A DNA stretch of 64,000 bases from Vibrio cidicii (GCF_009763805.1 NZ_CP046804.1:2480001-2544000); one strand, 5' to 3'. Shown: positions 30,997 to 42,080, numbered from the stretch's first letter. Made by a program: numbers and translations. Notes: generated by a model from the letters alone, not told the origin.

Positions 30997-32391
30997 TTAC
31001 TCTTCATCAAATGCCGGGCCTGCGTAGTTATCAAAGCGCGACCACTGCCCTTGGAAGGTCAAACGCACTGAACCGATTGGACCGTTACGCTGTTTACCGA
31101 TAATGATTTCAGCGGTGCCTTTGAGCGCACTGTCTGGGTGGTACACTTCGTCACGGTAGATAAACATGATCAAGTCAGCGTCCTGCTCGATAGAGCCGGA
31201 TTCACGTAGATCCGAGTTGACTGGGCGTTTATCGGCTCGTTGCTCTAGCGAGCGGTTCAGCTGCGACAGCGCGACCACAGGAACGTTGAGCTCTTTGGCC
31301 AACGCTTTGAGTGAGCGGGAAATCTCGGCGATTTCCAAGGTACGGTTATCCGACAGCGCTGGCACTCGCATCAACTGCAGGTAGTCGACCATGATCATCG
31401 ACAAACCGCCGTGTTCACGCGCCACTCGACGTGCACGCGAGCGCACTTCGGTTGGCGTTAGAGCGGAGCTGTCATCGATGTACATGTTTTTCTTCTCCAT
31501 CAAAATGCCCATGGTCGAAGAAATTCGAGCCCAATCTTCGTCATCCAGTTGCCCGGTACGAATTTTGGTTTGGTCAACACGCGAGAGTGACGCCAGCATA
31601 CGCATCATGATCTGTTCCGCTGGCATCTCCAGCGAGAAGATCAGCACGGGTTTCTCTTGCTTCATCGCTGCGTTTTCACACAAGTTCATCGCAAAGGTGG
31701 TTTTACCCATCGACGGACGCGCCGCGACAATGATCAGATCCGAACCTTGCAAACCTGCGGTTTTCTTGTTGAGGTCGGTAAAACCGGTATCAACCCCAGT
31801 GACACCATCCTGCGGCGTTTTGTACAACAGCTCGATACGTTCAAGTGTCTTTTCTAGGATGGAATCGACGTTCTGTGGCCCTTCGTTTTCGCTGGTGCGC
31901 TCTTCGGCAATCGCGAATACTTTACTTTCGGCGAGATCGAGCAGATCTTCCGAACTGCGACCTTGCGGATCATAACCCGCGTCAGCAATCTCATTTGCCA
32001 CGCCAATCAAATTACGAATTAACGCACGTTCTGCAACGATGTCAGCATAGGCATTGATGTTCGCCGCACTTGGGGTATTTTTGGCTAGATCGGCTAAGTA
32101 GGCGAAGCCGCCCACGTCGTCGAGCTGCTCGCGACGCTCCAAATATTCAGACAGCGTAATCAAATCGAGCGGCTTACTCTCTTCTAAAATGCTTTTTATC
32201 GCATCAAAGATCAGCCGGTGCGGTCGGCTGTAAAAATCTTTACTCACGACACGCTCGGCCACCGTATCCCAGCGTTCATTATCCAGCAGTAAGCCACCCA
32301 GCACCGATTGCTCGGCTTCCAACGAGTGGGGAGGGACTTTTATTGCATCAACTTGGCTATCTACGATTTTACGAGTTCGATTCTCCGCCAT
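30997..32391 (-). CDS. dnaB: Replicative DNA helicase DnaB
   Basis: 464 residues from the ATG at 32391 ([28 protein letters not shown]). Hexameric helicase at the replication fork. N-terminal DnaB domain, then RecA-like domain with Walker [14 protein letters not shown], Walker [11 protein letters not shown] and the C-terminal [13 protein letters not shown]. No intein. A decayed priB lies in the ribosomal operon nearby, relevant because PriB helps reload DnaB. Confidence 0.97.
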   Translation of the reverse strand: MAENRTRKIVDSQVDAIKVPPHSLEAEQSVLGGLLLDNERWDTVAERVVSKDFYSRPHRLIFDAIKSILEESKPLDLITLSEYLERREQLDDVGGFAYLADLAKNTPSAANINAYADIVAERALIRNLIGVANEIADAGYDPQGRSSEDLLDLAESKVFAIAEERTSENEGPQNVDSILEKTLERIELLYKTPQDGVTGVDTGFTDLNKKTAGLQGSDLIIVAARPSMGKTTFAMNLCENAAMKQEKPVLIFSLEMPAEQIMMRMLASLSRVDQTKIRTGQLDDEDWARISSTMGILMEKKNMYIDDSSALTPTEVRSRARRVAREHGGLSMIMVDYLQLMRVPALSDNRTLEIAEISRSLKALAKELNVPVVALSQLNRSLEQRADKRPVNSDLRESGSIEQDADLIMFIYRDEVYHPDSALKGTAEIIIGKQRNGPIGSVRLTFQGQWSRFDNYAGPAFDEE

Positions 32392-32564
32392 GACTACACT
32401 CAACAACTTATATTTACCGCCATTATACTCAAAATGGCCTGAGATGCTCGTTTCACACGATAGAGTTTACCGTTCAAACAACAAGTTTTGACTTAGATCT
32501 GACGCAGTTTTCCCGTCCTCTTCGTACTATCCCGGCTGCCTGTTTTTCTACTTATGAGGTCTTT

Positions 32565-33323
32565 GTGTCCACACGCTGGTTTTATTGCCTAAGCTTGCTC
32601 GCAAGCCTGTCAGCTTATGCTGAAGAAAATCCGGATAAGGACATCGACATTCCCTCTCCTTTCAAAACTGAAGTGGAGTTTGGTTATCAAGCACACTCGG
32701 GAAATACCGACTCGCAGGCGCTAAATGCCCGATTAAATGGTGAATACACCTCAGGACGACATCGTTCCAACGGCGAATGGAAGTTTTATAACCTATATAA
32801 AAACGGGAAAGAGGATAAACGTACATCAACCTACAGTGCGCAGACCGACTATAAGCTCGGCCCTAAAACCTACCTATACGGCAGTTTTAAAGGTGTTGAT
32901 TCACGCTACAGCGCCTACTTTAAGGATTACACCCTCTCCGGCGGTTTGGGTTATCAATTTGCTAGCACCGACACGTTTGTTTTGGAATTGGAGATTGGCC
33001 CCGGCTTTCGCTATCAGGAACCCAATTTGGATGAGATTGACGATGACGACATTATCTTCCCTGATATCGTCGAAGAGGGTATTTTCCGTGGCAATATGAA
33101 GACCAGTTGGCAAGCGCTAGACAATCTTCGTTTCGCTGCCGATATCACCGTGGTGACAGGCCGCAGCAATACCCGCACCGATAGTGAGCTGAGTTTGACC
33201 AACAACATCACCGAAGCCATCGCACTTAAGATTGCCCACTCCCGCCAGTATCACGATAAAGTGCCTGAAGGACTCAACAAAGCCGACAGCGTATTGTCGA
33301 TTAATTTGTTGTTTGTATTCTAA
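32565..33323 (+). CDS. DUF481 (YdiY-like) outer-membrane protein
   Basis: 252 residues starting at a GTG. Signal peptide (RWFYCLSLLASLSAYA). The mature protein is barrel-like with the family features GYQAHSGNTDSQALNARLNG and a terminal VLSINLLFVF. DUF481 proteins are salt-induced outer-membrane proteins of unknown function. An acidic loop LDEIDDDDIIFPD sits mid-protein. GAGG precedes the GTG by 6 bases. Divergent from dnaB. Confidence 0.85.
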   Translation: MSTRWFYCLSLLASLSAYAEENPDKDIDIPSPFKTEVEFGYQAHSGNTDSQALNARLNGEYTSGRHRSNGEWKFYNLYKNGKEDKRTSTYSAQTDYKLGPKTYLYGSFKGVDSRYSAYFKDYTLSGGLGYQFASTDTFVLELEIGPGFRYQEPNLDEIDDDDIIFPDIVEEGIFRGNMKTSWQALDNLRFAADITVVTGRSNTRTDSELSLTNNITEAIALKIAHSRQYHDKVPEGLNKADSVLSINLLFVF

Positions 33324-33377
33324 GGTATTGAACCCATGCCGAGTTTTATGCCTTTGAGCCAAAACCGAAGTATAAAA

Positions 33378-33403
33378 AAAGCACCTGCGAGCAGGTGCTT
33401 TTA
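33378..33403. terminator. Bidirectional terminator between DUF481 gene and rplI
   Basis: AAAGCACCTGC-GA-GCAGGTGCTTTT, with A runs on the left and T on the right, so it can end transcripts from both converging genes. Confidence 0.85.
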
Positions 33404-33423
33404 AAATCGTCTTGATACTGAAA

Positions 33424-33876
33424 TTAGTCAGCAGCAACAACTTGTAGTTTAACGGTCGCGAACACTTCAGAGTGAAGTTGAACGCTGATCTCGAACTCAC
33501 CAGTTGTACGTAGTGCACCTTCAGGAAGGCGAACTTCGCTCTTAGCAACTTCAACGCCAGCTGCAGTGATTGCATCAGCGATGTCACGAGTACCGATAGA
33601 ACCGAACAGTTTGCCTTCGTCACCCGCTTTAGATGCGATAACAACCGCTTCTAGAGCTTCAACTTTCTCAGCGCGTGCTTGTGCAGCAGCTAGTTGCTCA
33701 GCAACTTTCGCTTCAAGTTCAGCACGACGTGCTTCGAACATTTCAACGTTGCCTTTAGTAGCCATAACTGCTTTACCCTGTGGGATAAGGAAGTTACGAG
33801 CGTAACCAGACTTAACGCTTACTGTGTCGCCCAGGCTGCCTAGGTTACCGATTTTATCAAGTAGAATAACTTGCAT
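33424..33876 (-). CDS. rplI: Ribosomal protein L9
   Basis: 150 residues, full-length. N-terminal [36 protein letters not shown] carries the L9 signature; a long helix follows ([21 protein letters not shown]), then the C-terminal domain. Last gene of rpsF-(priB)-rpsR-rplI. Confidence 0.98.
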   Translation of the reverse strand: MQVILLDKIGNLGSLGDTVSVKSGYARNFLIPQGKAVMATKGNVEMFEARRAELEAKVAEQLAAAQARAEKVEALEAVVIASKAGDEGKLFGSIGTRDIADAITAAGVEVAKSEVRLPEGALRTTGEFEISVQLHSEVFATVKLQVVAAD

Positions 33877-33909
33877 TGCTTAATCCTCTTTCTTAATAAA
33901 CGGTACCGA

Positions 33910-34140
<231 letters not shown>

Positions 34141-34153
34141 CTATCTCCTGATC

Positions 34154-34426
34154 TTAAATATGAATGATGTCATCGGCATGTAACACTAATTTTCTGATGC
34201 CATGTTGGCCAGTTTGATAAGCAACAAAGCCGCTTATCTTAATGTTACTGCCTAAAACGAGTTGTTGAGTTTTCTCATGAGCCCCTTAACCACTGCTAGC
34301 CACTAGTATTCGACAATAAATTGCCTTACTCGGCTTGCTTCCTCTGCGAGGAATGATGCCCTAAGCAGAGATGGCTTCGAACGAATCGTGAACGACGATG
34401 CCGCTCGGTTTCATTCGATGGGTCAG
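34154..34426 (-). pseudogene. priB: Decayed primosomal replication protein N (priB)
   Basis: priB is expected between rpsF and rpsR. The last ~35 codons here read LVLGSNIKISGFVAYQTGQH and continue to KLVLHADDI, clearly the PriB OB-fold C-terminus. The N-terminal part, in the same frame, reads LTHRMKPSGIVVHDSFEAI, resembling the Vibrio start. The frame has TAG and TAA stops, no ATG/GTG/TTG start at the expected place, and about ten codons are missing around the SPxGIxHCxFxLEHRS region. The changes are multiple and substitution-rich, unlike the single-base frameshifts elsewhere, so decay looks genuine. Confidence 0.72.
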
Positions 34427-34434
34427 ACAATCAA

Positions 34435-34806
34435 TTACTCAGCAGCTGCTTCTCTCGCTTCAGCGTCGCGACGAGGAGCACGCTCTTCTTTCTGCTTAAG
34501 CATGATTGAAGGCTCAGTGATAGCCGCTTTAGTACGCATGATCATGTTGCGTAGTACTGCATCGTTGAAACGGAAAGCAGTTTCCAGTTCATCGATAACA
34601 GCTTGGTCAGCTTCCACGTTCATTAGAACGTAGTGAGCTTTGTGAAGCTTGTTGATTGGGTAAGCCAGTTGACGACGGCCCCAGTCTTCTAGACGGTGAA
34701 CTTGACCGCCAGCTTCAGTGATTGAACCAGTGTAACGCTCGATCATGCCTGCAACTTGCTCGCTTTGATCAGGGTGCACCATGAATACGATTTCGTAATG
34801 ACGCAT
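34435..34806 (-). CDS. rpsF: Ribosomal protein S6
   Basis: 123 residues. [18 protein letters not shown]... with [23 protein letters not shown], typical S6. The C-terminal tail is short ([16 protein letters not shown]). First gene of the ribosomal operon, with its own promoter and a possible S6:S18 leader element. Confidence 0.98.
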   Translation of the reverse strand: MRHYEIVFMVHPDQSEQVAGMIERYTGSITEAGGQVHRLEDWGRRQLAYPINKLHKAHYVLMNVEADQAVIDELETAFRFNDAVLRNMIMRTKAAITEPSIMLKQKEERAPRRDAEAREAAAE

Positions 34807-34829
34807 TTATTGCTCCTTACGGATTATTA

Positions 34830-34863
34830 GCTTCCACGTTTGGCCCGGTCGTCCAGAGGAAGC
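34830..34863 (-). ncRNA. Possible S6:S18-binding leader motif of rpsF
   Basis: In the rpsF 5' leader the arms GCTTCC and GGAAGC enclose about 22 bases containing a CCG. rpsF leaders in many bacteria carry such a hairpin with CCG, bound by the S6:S18 dimer for autoregulation. Structure match judged by eye only. Confidence 0.4.
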
Positions 34864-34903
34864 AAGGAACTAAGGGTTATTGACCGAGTTTTAAGGATGG
34901 CAG

Positions 34904-34932
34904 ATGGTACAGAAAGAGCACAAATTACGCAA
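34904..34932 (-). promoter_or_regulatory. Likely rpsF promoter
   Basis: Minus strand -35 TTGCGT (34932-34927), 17-base spacer, -10 TACCAT (34909-34904), followed by CTGCC. About 100 bases upstream of rpsF and 33 bases from the CTAG array. Confidence 0.5.
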
Positions 34933-34964
34933 GGGGTATTTTTCAACCGCAGCGAAGGAGGAAG

Positions 34965-35187
34965 CTAGGTTCTAGGTTCTAGGTTCTAGGTTCTAGGTTC
35001 TAGGAAACTAGGAAACTAGGAAACTAGGAAACTAGGAAACTAGGAAACTAGGAAACTAGGGAACTAGGGAACTAGGGAACTAGGGAACTAGGGAACTAGG
35101 GAACTAGGAAACTAGCAAACTAGCAAACTAGCAAACTAGCAAACTAGAAAACTAGAAAACTAGAAAACTAGCAAACTAGAAAACTAG
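34965..35187. repeat. CTAG tandem repeat array between rpsF and rpe
   Basis: Five perfect 7-base units CTAGGTT (34965-34999) followed by 23 contiguous 8-base units (35000-35183): 7 CTAGGAAA, 6 CTAGGGAA, 1 CTAGGAAA, 4 CTAGCAAA, 3 CTAGAAAA, 1 CTAGCAAA, 1 CTAGAAAA, then CTAGCC. Variants occur in blocks, suggesting local slippage. The tetramer CTAG is normally rare in gammaproteobacterial genomes. No open frame, no spacers; not a CRISPR. Confidence 0.95.
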
Positions 35188-35205
35188 CCACCTCACTTCT
35201 CGCAT

Positions 35206-35874
35206 TTACGCTTTAGCTAATTCAGCACGCATCTCATTGATCACCGCTTGATAATCTGGCTGACCGAAAATCGCAGAACCGGCAACAAACATATCTGCAC
35301 CTGCCTCGGCAATTTCACGAATATTCTCGACTTTTACCCCGCCGTCGATTTCCAGACGGATGTTGCGTCCAGACTCGTTGATACGCTGGCGTACAGCACG
35401 CAGTTTATCTAAGGTGTGCGGGATAAACGACTGACCGCCAAAGCCCGGGTTGACGGACATCAGCAAGATCAAGTCTACTTTATCCATGATGTAATCGAGG
35501 CAAGACAGGGGCGTCGCAGGGTTGAGCACCACGCCAGCCTGACAGCCGTGCTCTTTGATCAGTTGCAAGGTGCGATCGACATGCTCAGACGCTTCTACAT
35601 GAAAGGTGATCATCGTAGCGCCCGCTTTAGCGAAATCCGGAATGATGCGATCGACTGGTTTTACCATCAAATGCACATCAATCGGCGCGGTAATGCCGTA
35701 GTCACGCAACGCTTTACAGATGGGCGCACCAAACGTCAGGTTAGGCACGTAGTGGTTGTCCATTACATCGAAATGCACCACATCGGCGCCTGCCGCCAGC
35801 ACTTTTTCAACATCTTCCCCTAAGCGGGCAAAATCAGCAGACAAAATCGATGGAGCAATAAGAAAATCTTTCAT
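35206..35874 (-). CDS. rpe: Ribulose-phosphate 3-epimerase
   Basis: 222 residues from the ATG at 35874 ([20 protein letters not shown]). TIM-barrel enzyme of the pentose phosphate pathway. Seen: [35 protein letters not shown] and EIDGGV. Same direction as dam, about 115 bases downstream of it. The 3' end lies 18 bases from the CTAG array. Confidence 0.96.
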   Translation of the reverse strand: MKDFLIAPSILSADFARLGEDVEKVLAAGADVVHFDVMDNHYVPNLTFGAPICKALRDYGITAPIDVHLMVKPVDRIIPDFAKAGATMITFHVEASEHVDRTLQLIKEHGCQAGVVLNPATPLSCLDYIMDKVDLILLMSVNPGFGGQSFIPHTLDKLRAVRQRINESGRNIRLEIDGGVKVENIREIAEAGADMFVAGSAIFGQPDYQAVINEMRAELAKA

Positions 35875-35987
35875 ACCTGACCTCAGTAGTAGCAAGCAAA
35901 CCTAATTGCGCGCAATTTTACCGAAGCCAGTGCACAGATCCACTACTAGAGTGTAATAGTGTGAGAGTTATGGATTGCGACGAGTAG

Positions 35988-36815
35988 TTAGTCGTTTTGC
36001 TCGGCGTGAAACAGCGCCAGCAGCTCATCAACTTTGCTGCGACCGCCACCATTACGACTAATAGTACGTTTGACTTTGACCACGCTCAGTTCAGCGCCAT
36101 GATACAAGCGCCTTGTTAAGGTGGTGTCGTGGTTGGAAATCAGTACCGGAATGCCACGCTCTTTGGCCGCTTTTTCTGCCACATCGGCTAGAGCGGCTTG
36201 GTCATCCAGGCTAAAGCCGTTGCCCGCGTAGGAGGTAAAATTGGCGGTATTGGAGAGCGGCGCATACGGTGGATCGCAGTAAATCACACAGCCTTTGCGC
36301 GCGCGGCGAAATGTCTCTTGGTAGCTCTCACATACAAACGTCGCTTTTTGCGCTTTTTCAGCGAAGAACTCCAACTCAGCCTCTGGGAAATAGGGCTTTT
36401 TGTACGAGCCAAACGGCACATTGAAGCCGCCTTTTTTGTTGTAACGACATAAGCCATTAAAACCAAAACGGTTCATATAGAGAAAAGCCAACGAGCGGTA
36501 CATCACTTCGTCTGATTTGTTAAATTCAGAACGAATATGCAAATACGCCTCTTTGCGGTTATTTTCCGCAACAAACCAGCGTTTTGCTTCGCTAATGTAT
36601 GTCTGCGGCTGCTCTTTGAGCAGGTTGTAGAGATTGATAAGATCGGGGTTGATATCAGCGAGCAGATAGTGATCGTAATCCGTGTTGAGAAACACCGAAC
36701 CTGCACCGACGAATGGCTCAACCAGTTTACGAGCCTCGGGCAAATGTCTCTGGATATCGTCTACCAGGCCATATTTGCCTCCGGCCCATTTTAAAAAGGC
36801 ACGCTGCTTTTTCAT
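35988..36815 (-). CDS. dam: DNA adenine methyltransferase Dam
   Basis: 275 residues from the ATG at 36815 (MKKQRAFLKWAGGKYGL). Methylates adenine in GATC; in Vibrio this is needed for chromosome II replication control. Seen: AdoMet loop EPFVGAGSVFLN and catalytic IYCDPPYAP, in the alpha-class order. In the conserved aroK-aroB-damX-dam-rpe cluster. Confidence 0.97.
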   Translation of the reverse strand: MKKQRAFLKWAGGKYGLVDDIQRHLPEARKLVEPFVGAGSVFLNTDYDHYLLADINPDLINLYNLLKEQPQTYISEAKRWFVAENNRKEAYLHIRSEFNKSDEVMYRSLAFLYMNRFGFNGLCRYNKKGGFNVPFGSYKKPYFPEAELEFFAEKAQKATFVCESYQETFRRARKGCVIYCDPPYAPLSNTANFTSYAGNGFSLDDQAALADVAEKAAKERGIPVLISNHDTTLTRRLYHGAELSVVKVKRTISRNGGGRSKVDELLALFHAEQND

Positions 36816-36894
36816 CGACTGCTCTTTAACCGCTCTATCTATCAACCCACATCAAGGCTGCGGAATGTAACATATTTTGCTGTGAAGCTCAGGA

Positions 36895-38407
36895 TTATTT
36901 CACCCGATCAATCTCACGCTGTACCTGACTTAACGATTTTGCCCAAGGACCGAGCGATTGCAGCGACGCGGGCAAGCTTTCTACCGCATCGCGAGCCATC
37001 TGAATGGTCGGGTAATCCTGATAGGTCACAATGTACCACTCGGTATCGTTGCGTAGTGTCGGATAGATGCGTACCGCGTTGTGCAATTGGTGCTTATCCA
37101 AAAACGCCTGCACATCGGGCATAGACGTCATCGCGGCAAGCTGCAAGGTATAACTGCGAGGCGAGAGCGCTTTCAGCTCTTCGCGGGCGAATGAGAAAGA
37201 GACGGTTGGTGGCGCTTGCTCGGCAACGGGTGCCGTCACGGCTTCTGCATCCACTTCACTTGGCGTCTCGACAGGCACTTCAACCATGGAATCGGCCACC
37301 ACAGCGTCGATCTTACTGGTATCCGCCTGCTCGGGTTTGTTTTCCAGCAGCGCATCGACCACGTCTGATTCAATGATGACCCGTTGCTGATCTTGATCGC
37401 TAATGCCGACACTGGCGGCTCTGGTCATCACTGGTGGAGGAAGCGACGCTGAGTCATCCGCCGCATCTTTAAACTGCTCACTCTCTATGCTCTCTTGAGC
37501 GGTTTCGGCCACGAAACTCTGTCGCTTGGCTCGCGTCTGCTGTCTCTGCACTGGGCTCTAAGGTCGGGATCGCCGTCTGTTCCATGGTGCGCGTGATAAG
37601 CTCCGCTTGCTCGTCTGCAGAAGGCTGACTGAACATCCACCAATACCCGGCAGCGGCGAACAGCAGTAAAATTAACGCGGTTAATGCCATATTGATGGGC
37701 GAGGCGACAATAGAACGTATCACAATCCTTTTTTCCACCTTAATCTCTCCTAATGCCATAATCGCCCCCGGTGTCGGGCTGGTTTTCTTAAAGGCGGCGC
37801 GCACTTTTTTCTCCGCATCGTCAGCCACATATCGCACTACCATACTTTCGAAAAAGCGCAGCGCTTCCGTTTCGCTTAGCATCTCAATGTCGAGATCAAT
37901 CGGTTTATGTTCTTGTCCATAGCCCAATCGAGTCAGCAGCGGCTCCATAGTGCCAGCTTCACTAAACAGCAACACATTGACCGACCAATGCGGATTCGAC
38001 TGTGCCTCTAGCACCAGCATCCATAGCTCAGAGACTAAGGTTTCGCTAAGCAAGTGAGCATCATCAATCACGATGGCAACATCGCATCCCTTTCCTTCAA
38101 GCAAACGCTCCAAGCTGTCTATCAAGGAGTCATGCTGATTAAACATCGGTTCGCTCACCAGTTGACTTAAGATCAAACTTCGGTGCTGACCGTCATTTTG
38201 GTTGGGATGGCAAAGCAATAAACATTGATTTTTCTCTTGCGCGTACTGTTCAAGGTAGCGCTGAGCCAGCCACGATTTACCATGGCCTTTGGCACCGTGA
38301 ATAGTCACCAAATTGGAGCCAAAATTGGTCAGCAACTCGAGGCGTTCGAGCAGTTCTGTTTGCGAATCTAATTCAAGTACATGAGGCTGTGCGAAACTCA
38401 TGGGCAT
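36895..38407 (-). pseudogene. damX: Cell-division protein DamX (one +1 frameshift)
   Basis: About 503 residues when one base is removed. N-terminal AAA-like ATPase (Walker A GAKGHGKSWLA), one membrane segment (PINMALTALILLLFAAAGY), a low-complexity linker and a C-terminal SPOR domain (SYTLQLAAMTSMPDVQAF) that binds denuded septal peptidoglycan. The frame breaks at 37513-37517. Plus-strand GAAAC changed to GAAC restores ...ASQATEFVAETAQES. Length 1,513 bases is 3n+1. Either a consensus error or a real split gene; the SPOR domain would be lost if real. Confidence 0.85.
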
Positions 38408-38452
38408 TTTCCCTAATAAAATAGCCCCAATCGGAGCTACTCAAAGGCCAGT

Positions 38453-39544
38453 TTAACGACTTGTGCGGCACTCTTCGATGGCCTGACGGATCACTTCCTG
38501 AGGTACATCGGCCACCACATCGGCGGTGCCGATCCCAGTAGGGAGAACCAGACGTAGTTTTCCGGACAATACTTTTTTATCACGCATCATATGCGTCATA
38601 AAGTCTTCAAATGACATGCTTTCTGGCGTGTGCACTGGCAGCTTAGCTCGTTTAAGTATAGAGAATATTTGCTCAAACTGCGCCTCAGTGATCATGCCTT
38701 GCAGTTGTGCCGTGCGCGCCGCCATTACCGTGCCAGCCGCGACGGCTTCGCCATGCAGCCAGTTACCATAGCCCATTTCCGCTTCGATGGCGTGACCAAA
38801 GGTGTGACCAAGATTGAGCAAGGCGCGAATGCCGGACTCTTTTTCGTCCTGCGCCACCACTTCGGCTTTGATCTCGCAGCAGCGGGCAATCGCGTAGGTA
38901 AGCGCTTGCTCGTCGAGCGCGTAGAGTTTGTCGAGGTTTTCATCCAGCCAAGTGAAGAATGCCGCATCGTAAATAATGCCGTATTTGATCACTTCCGCCA
39001 TACCTGCCGCAAATTCGCGCTCTGGGAGCGAGCTAAGGCAATCGGTATCGATAATCACCGCTTTGGGTTGGTAAAAAGCGCCGATCATATTTTTACCCAG
39101 CGGATGGTTGACGGCGGTTTTGCCCCCTACCGAAGAGTCCACTTGGGAAAGTAAGGTGGTGGGGATCTGGATAAAGTCAACGCCGCGCTGGTAACACGCC
39201 GAGGCGAAACCGACCAAATCGCCAATTACGCCGCCCCCCAATGCCACAACAACCACATCACGGCTAAAGTTGCCTTGCAGTAAAAAGCTCATCACTTGGT
39301 TGAACGTTTCTAACGTTTTGTACTGTTCACCATCGGGTAATTCGAGTAGTGAGGCTTGGCAGCCGAGTTGATCTAATAAGGAGAGAATTTTGTCCGCATA
39401 GAGGGGTGCGACGGTAACGTTAGTGATCACCACCACTTTCTGACCAGAGGATAAGAAAGAAAGGTACGCCGGGTCTGAAAATAACCCGGCGCCGATAGAG
39501 ATTGGGTAGCTACGCTCAGCAAGGTTGACCGTAATCCGTTCCAT
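38453..39544 (-). CDS. aroB: 3-dehydroquinate synthase
   Basis: 363 residues. Second step of the shikimate pathway, converting DAHP to 3-dehydroquinate with NAD+ and a divalent metal. Seen: [27 protein letters not shown], and metal ligands in ..[29 protein letters not shown]. 32 bases downstream of aroK. Confidence 0.97.
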   Translation of the reverse strand: MERITVNLAERSYPISIGAGLFSDPAYLSFLSSGQKVVVITNVTVAPLYADKILSLLDQLGCQASLLELPDGEQYKTLETFNQVMSFLLQGNFSRDVVVVALGGGVIGDLVGFASACYQRGVDFIQIPTTLLSQVDSSVGGKTAVNHPLGKNMIGAFYQPKAVIIDTDCLSSLPEREFAAGMAEVIKYGIIYDAAFFTWLDENLDKLYALDEQALTYAIARCCEIKAEVVAQDEKESGIRALLNLGHTFGHAIEAEMGYGNWLHGEAVAAGTVMAARTAQLQGMITEAQFEQIFSILKRAKLPVHTPESMSFEDFMTHMMRDKKVLSGKLRLVLPTGIGTADVVADVPQEVIRQAIEECRTSR

Positions 39545-39576
39545 GGTTGCACTCCACTTAAAAAGAAATAATTGAT

Positions 39577-40095
39577 TTATCTCTCTTCTAGCATTTTTAC
39601 GATCTGGTTGGCTACCACTTTTGCGCTTTGATCATCAGTACGCACTGTGTAATCTGCGATTTCCTCATAGAGAGGGTTGCGCTCCTCGGCCAGTGCTTCC
39701 AGCACTTCACGTGGATTGTCCGTCTGCAGTAGAGGACGTTTTTTGTCGCGGTTGGTACGAGCGAGCTGTTTCTCGATCGTAGTTTCTAGGTAAACAACAA
39801 TACCGCGAGCAGAAAGGCGATTGCGGTTTTCTTTGCTCTTTACCGAGCCACCGCCCGTTGCCAGTACGATACCTTGTTCCAGTGTCAGGTCGTTAAGAAC
39901 CGTTTCTTCACGTTTGCGAAAACCTTCTTCGCCCTCAACATCAAATACCCAAGCGATATCTGCACCCGTACGTTCTTCGATAACCGTGTCGGAATCTAGA
40001 AATTCCATATGGAGTTGTTGAGCCAGGTAGCGACCAATTGTGCTTTTGCCAGCGCCCATCGGGCCAACAAGGAAAATATTACGTTTCTCAGCCAT
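39577..40095 (-). CDS. aroK: Shikimate kinase I
   Basis: 172 residues. Phosphorylates shikimate. Walker [16 protein letters not shown], shikimate-binding [18 protein letters not shown] and GGGSV. It is the AroK (not AroL) type by sequence and position before aroB and after pilQ. Confidence 0.97.
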   Translation of the reverse strand: MAEKRNIFLVGPMGAGKSTIGRYLAQQLHMEFLDSDTVIEERTGADIAWVFDVEGEEGFRKREETVLNDLTLEQGIVLATGGGSVKSKENRNRLSARGIVVYLETTIEKQLARTNRDKKRPLLQTDNPREVLEALAEERNPLYEEIADYTVRTDDQSAKVVANQIVKMLEER

Positions 40096-40304
40096 GTTTA
40101 GCAGTAATTTACAACGTTAATTCAATGACATCGCCACAAGAATGGTTCAGCGTAATGCTGATATTTCAAGGCTTGTGGCACCAATTCCTCACAGACATTC
40201 GTGATAAGACCCGAAATTATCAAGGTATGGTGACACTATTGCAACTTTATTTTTGATCTAATTACGCTCCCCTGACCCTATCTACGGTCAGGGGAGCGAG
40301 ACAA

Positions 40305-42080
40305 CTATTGAATAACCACCTTTGGCGTCACAAAGATCAACAGTTCCCGTTTACCGATATTTTCATAGCTGCGGCGAAACAGCGCGCCAAGCAGTGGCAG
40401 GTCGCCCAGTAAAGGCACTTTGTCGACCGTACTTGTTACGCTGTGTTGGAAAATGCCACCGAGAACCACGGTTTCACCATTGTTAACCAACACCTGAGTG
40501 CCGATACGTTGGGTGTCAATCGCCACCGCTTCACCCGTGCCTGTTTTCACCACTTCACCCGGCCTGTCTTGTGTGACGCTAAGATCGAGCACCAAACGGT
40601 TATCCGGGGTGATCTGCGGCGTGACTTTCAAACTCAGTACCGCTTTTTTGAACGAAACGGTGGTCGCGCCACTGGAGGACGATTCCAGATAGGGAATTTC
40701 GGTCCCTTGTTCGATGTAGGCCGGCTTTTTATTGGTGGTAATCAGACGCGGGCTGGAAATGATCTCCGCTTTTGACTCTCGCTGCAGCGCCGACAGCTCT
40801 AGATCAAGCAGTAGATCCGAGCCCAACTTGGCGACTTGGAAAGCGATGCTTGATGCGTTGCCTGAGGTCGCACCCAGATTGACGTTGAGAAAATCGTCGA
40901 TACTGCTGGAGCCGCCACCGCTATCGCCTCCTGAGCCAGAACCGCCACCAGCCGCGTTGTACAAACCGACGCTCGCCAAGTTGTTCTCGATCGAACCGCC
41001 CACCGTGTGGCTGCCGTTGACCGAGGTAAACCCCCAACGCACGCCCAACTCATCCAAATTGCCTTCATTGACGGTGACAATGCGTGCTTCAATTTGCACC
41101 TGTTTGACCGGAATATCGAGCGAATTGACAATCTCCCGAATCACCGCAATGTTTTCCGGCAGTTCTCGTAGTAGCAAGGAGTTTCGTACGTTCATCAATC
41201 GCGATGCTACCGCGCTCGGACAGCATGCTGACCGACTCCGTGCCGCTGATCATCTCGGCAATGTCGGACGCTTTGGCAAAGTTCACCTTGATGATTTCCG
41301 ATTTGAGTGTGCCTAACTCTTCCGCCAAGCGCTGCTTTTCCAGATGCTGCTTCTCACGCAAATCTAACTCTTCTTTTGGCGCGATCAGCACCACATTGCC
41401 CTCCACCCGCTTGTCGAGCCCTTTGACTTGCAAAATGATGTCGAGCACTTGCTGCCACGGCACACCATCCAAACGCAAGGTCAGATTACCCGCGACGGAA
41501 TCGGAGACCACTAGGTTAAAACCGTTGTAGTCCGCTATCAGTTGCAACACGTTCCTCACCGGAATGTCTTGGAAGTTGATCGAGATAAGCTTGCCCTCTT
41601 TTTCTAGGATACTTTTCTCCTCAGCTTGCTGGGGAGTTTCTATGCGACTGACCGTCACTTCCAAATAGCGCCCAGTCAAACGATATTCATGGCGAAACTC
41701 CCCGAGACAGACGCCAGCAAACGCGTTGCTGACACATCACGGAACACTTCAACACTTTCAACTGGCGTTGAGAAGTCTTTAACGTCTAGTAGATAGAGCT
41801 GTTCGTCGCTGACGCGGGTGTTGAGCAGCTCAATGCTGAGCCCCTCCTGCACAGGTTTAAGATCCACCACCGCGGCAGGCGAAGCCAACTCGACAATGAT
41901 CACTGCGGCTTTATTCTGGTTGGTTCTAAAATCAATGCTTTTCAGCGCATTCTCACTCGCTGACTGACTGTTATTCTCTGGCTGCGCGTTTGCAAACGCG
42001 GCAAAGAGGCAGACAGCAAACAGGCACATTAATTGGCGTAGCGGAGCCTGTAATCGAATCATTCCTTTCTTCATGGTCAT
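40305..42080 (-). pseudogene. pilQ: Type IV pilus secretin PilQ (two frameshifts)
   Basis: Outer-membrane pore for the type IV pilus and DNA uptake. Signal peptide, AMIN-like N-domain (KAAVIIVELASPAAVVDL), secretin/TonB short N-domain (INFQDIPVRNVLQLIADYNG), N0/N1 domains, and secretin core ending RRSYENIGKRELLIFVTPKVV. Total length is 3n (591 residues) but the frame is broken twice: a missing base near 41694-41703 and an extra A/T at 41181-41185 (GTTTC for GTTC; corrected reading IDERTNSLLLRELPENI). The two nearly compensate. A GGGSGSGGDSGGGSS linker lies in the middle. If the shifts are real, pilus assembly is lost. Confidence 0.88.

Noticed and set aside
34965..35187. Possible CRISPR array
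   Set aside because: Units are 7-8 bases and contiguous with no spacers; no cas genes nearby.
34965..35206. rpsF-rpe junction as a recent rearrangement at the CTAG array
   Set aside because: The same gene adjacency is likely usual in several Vibrio species, so the array position alone does not show a rearrangement here.
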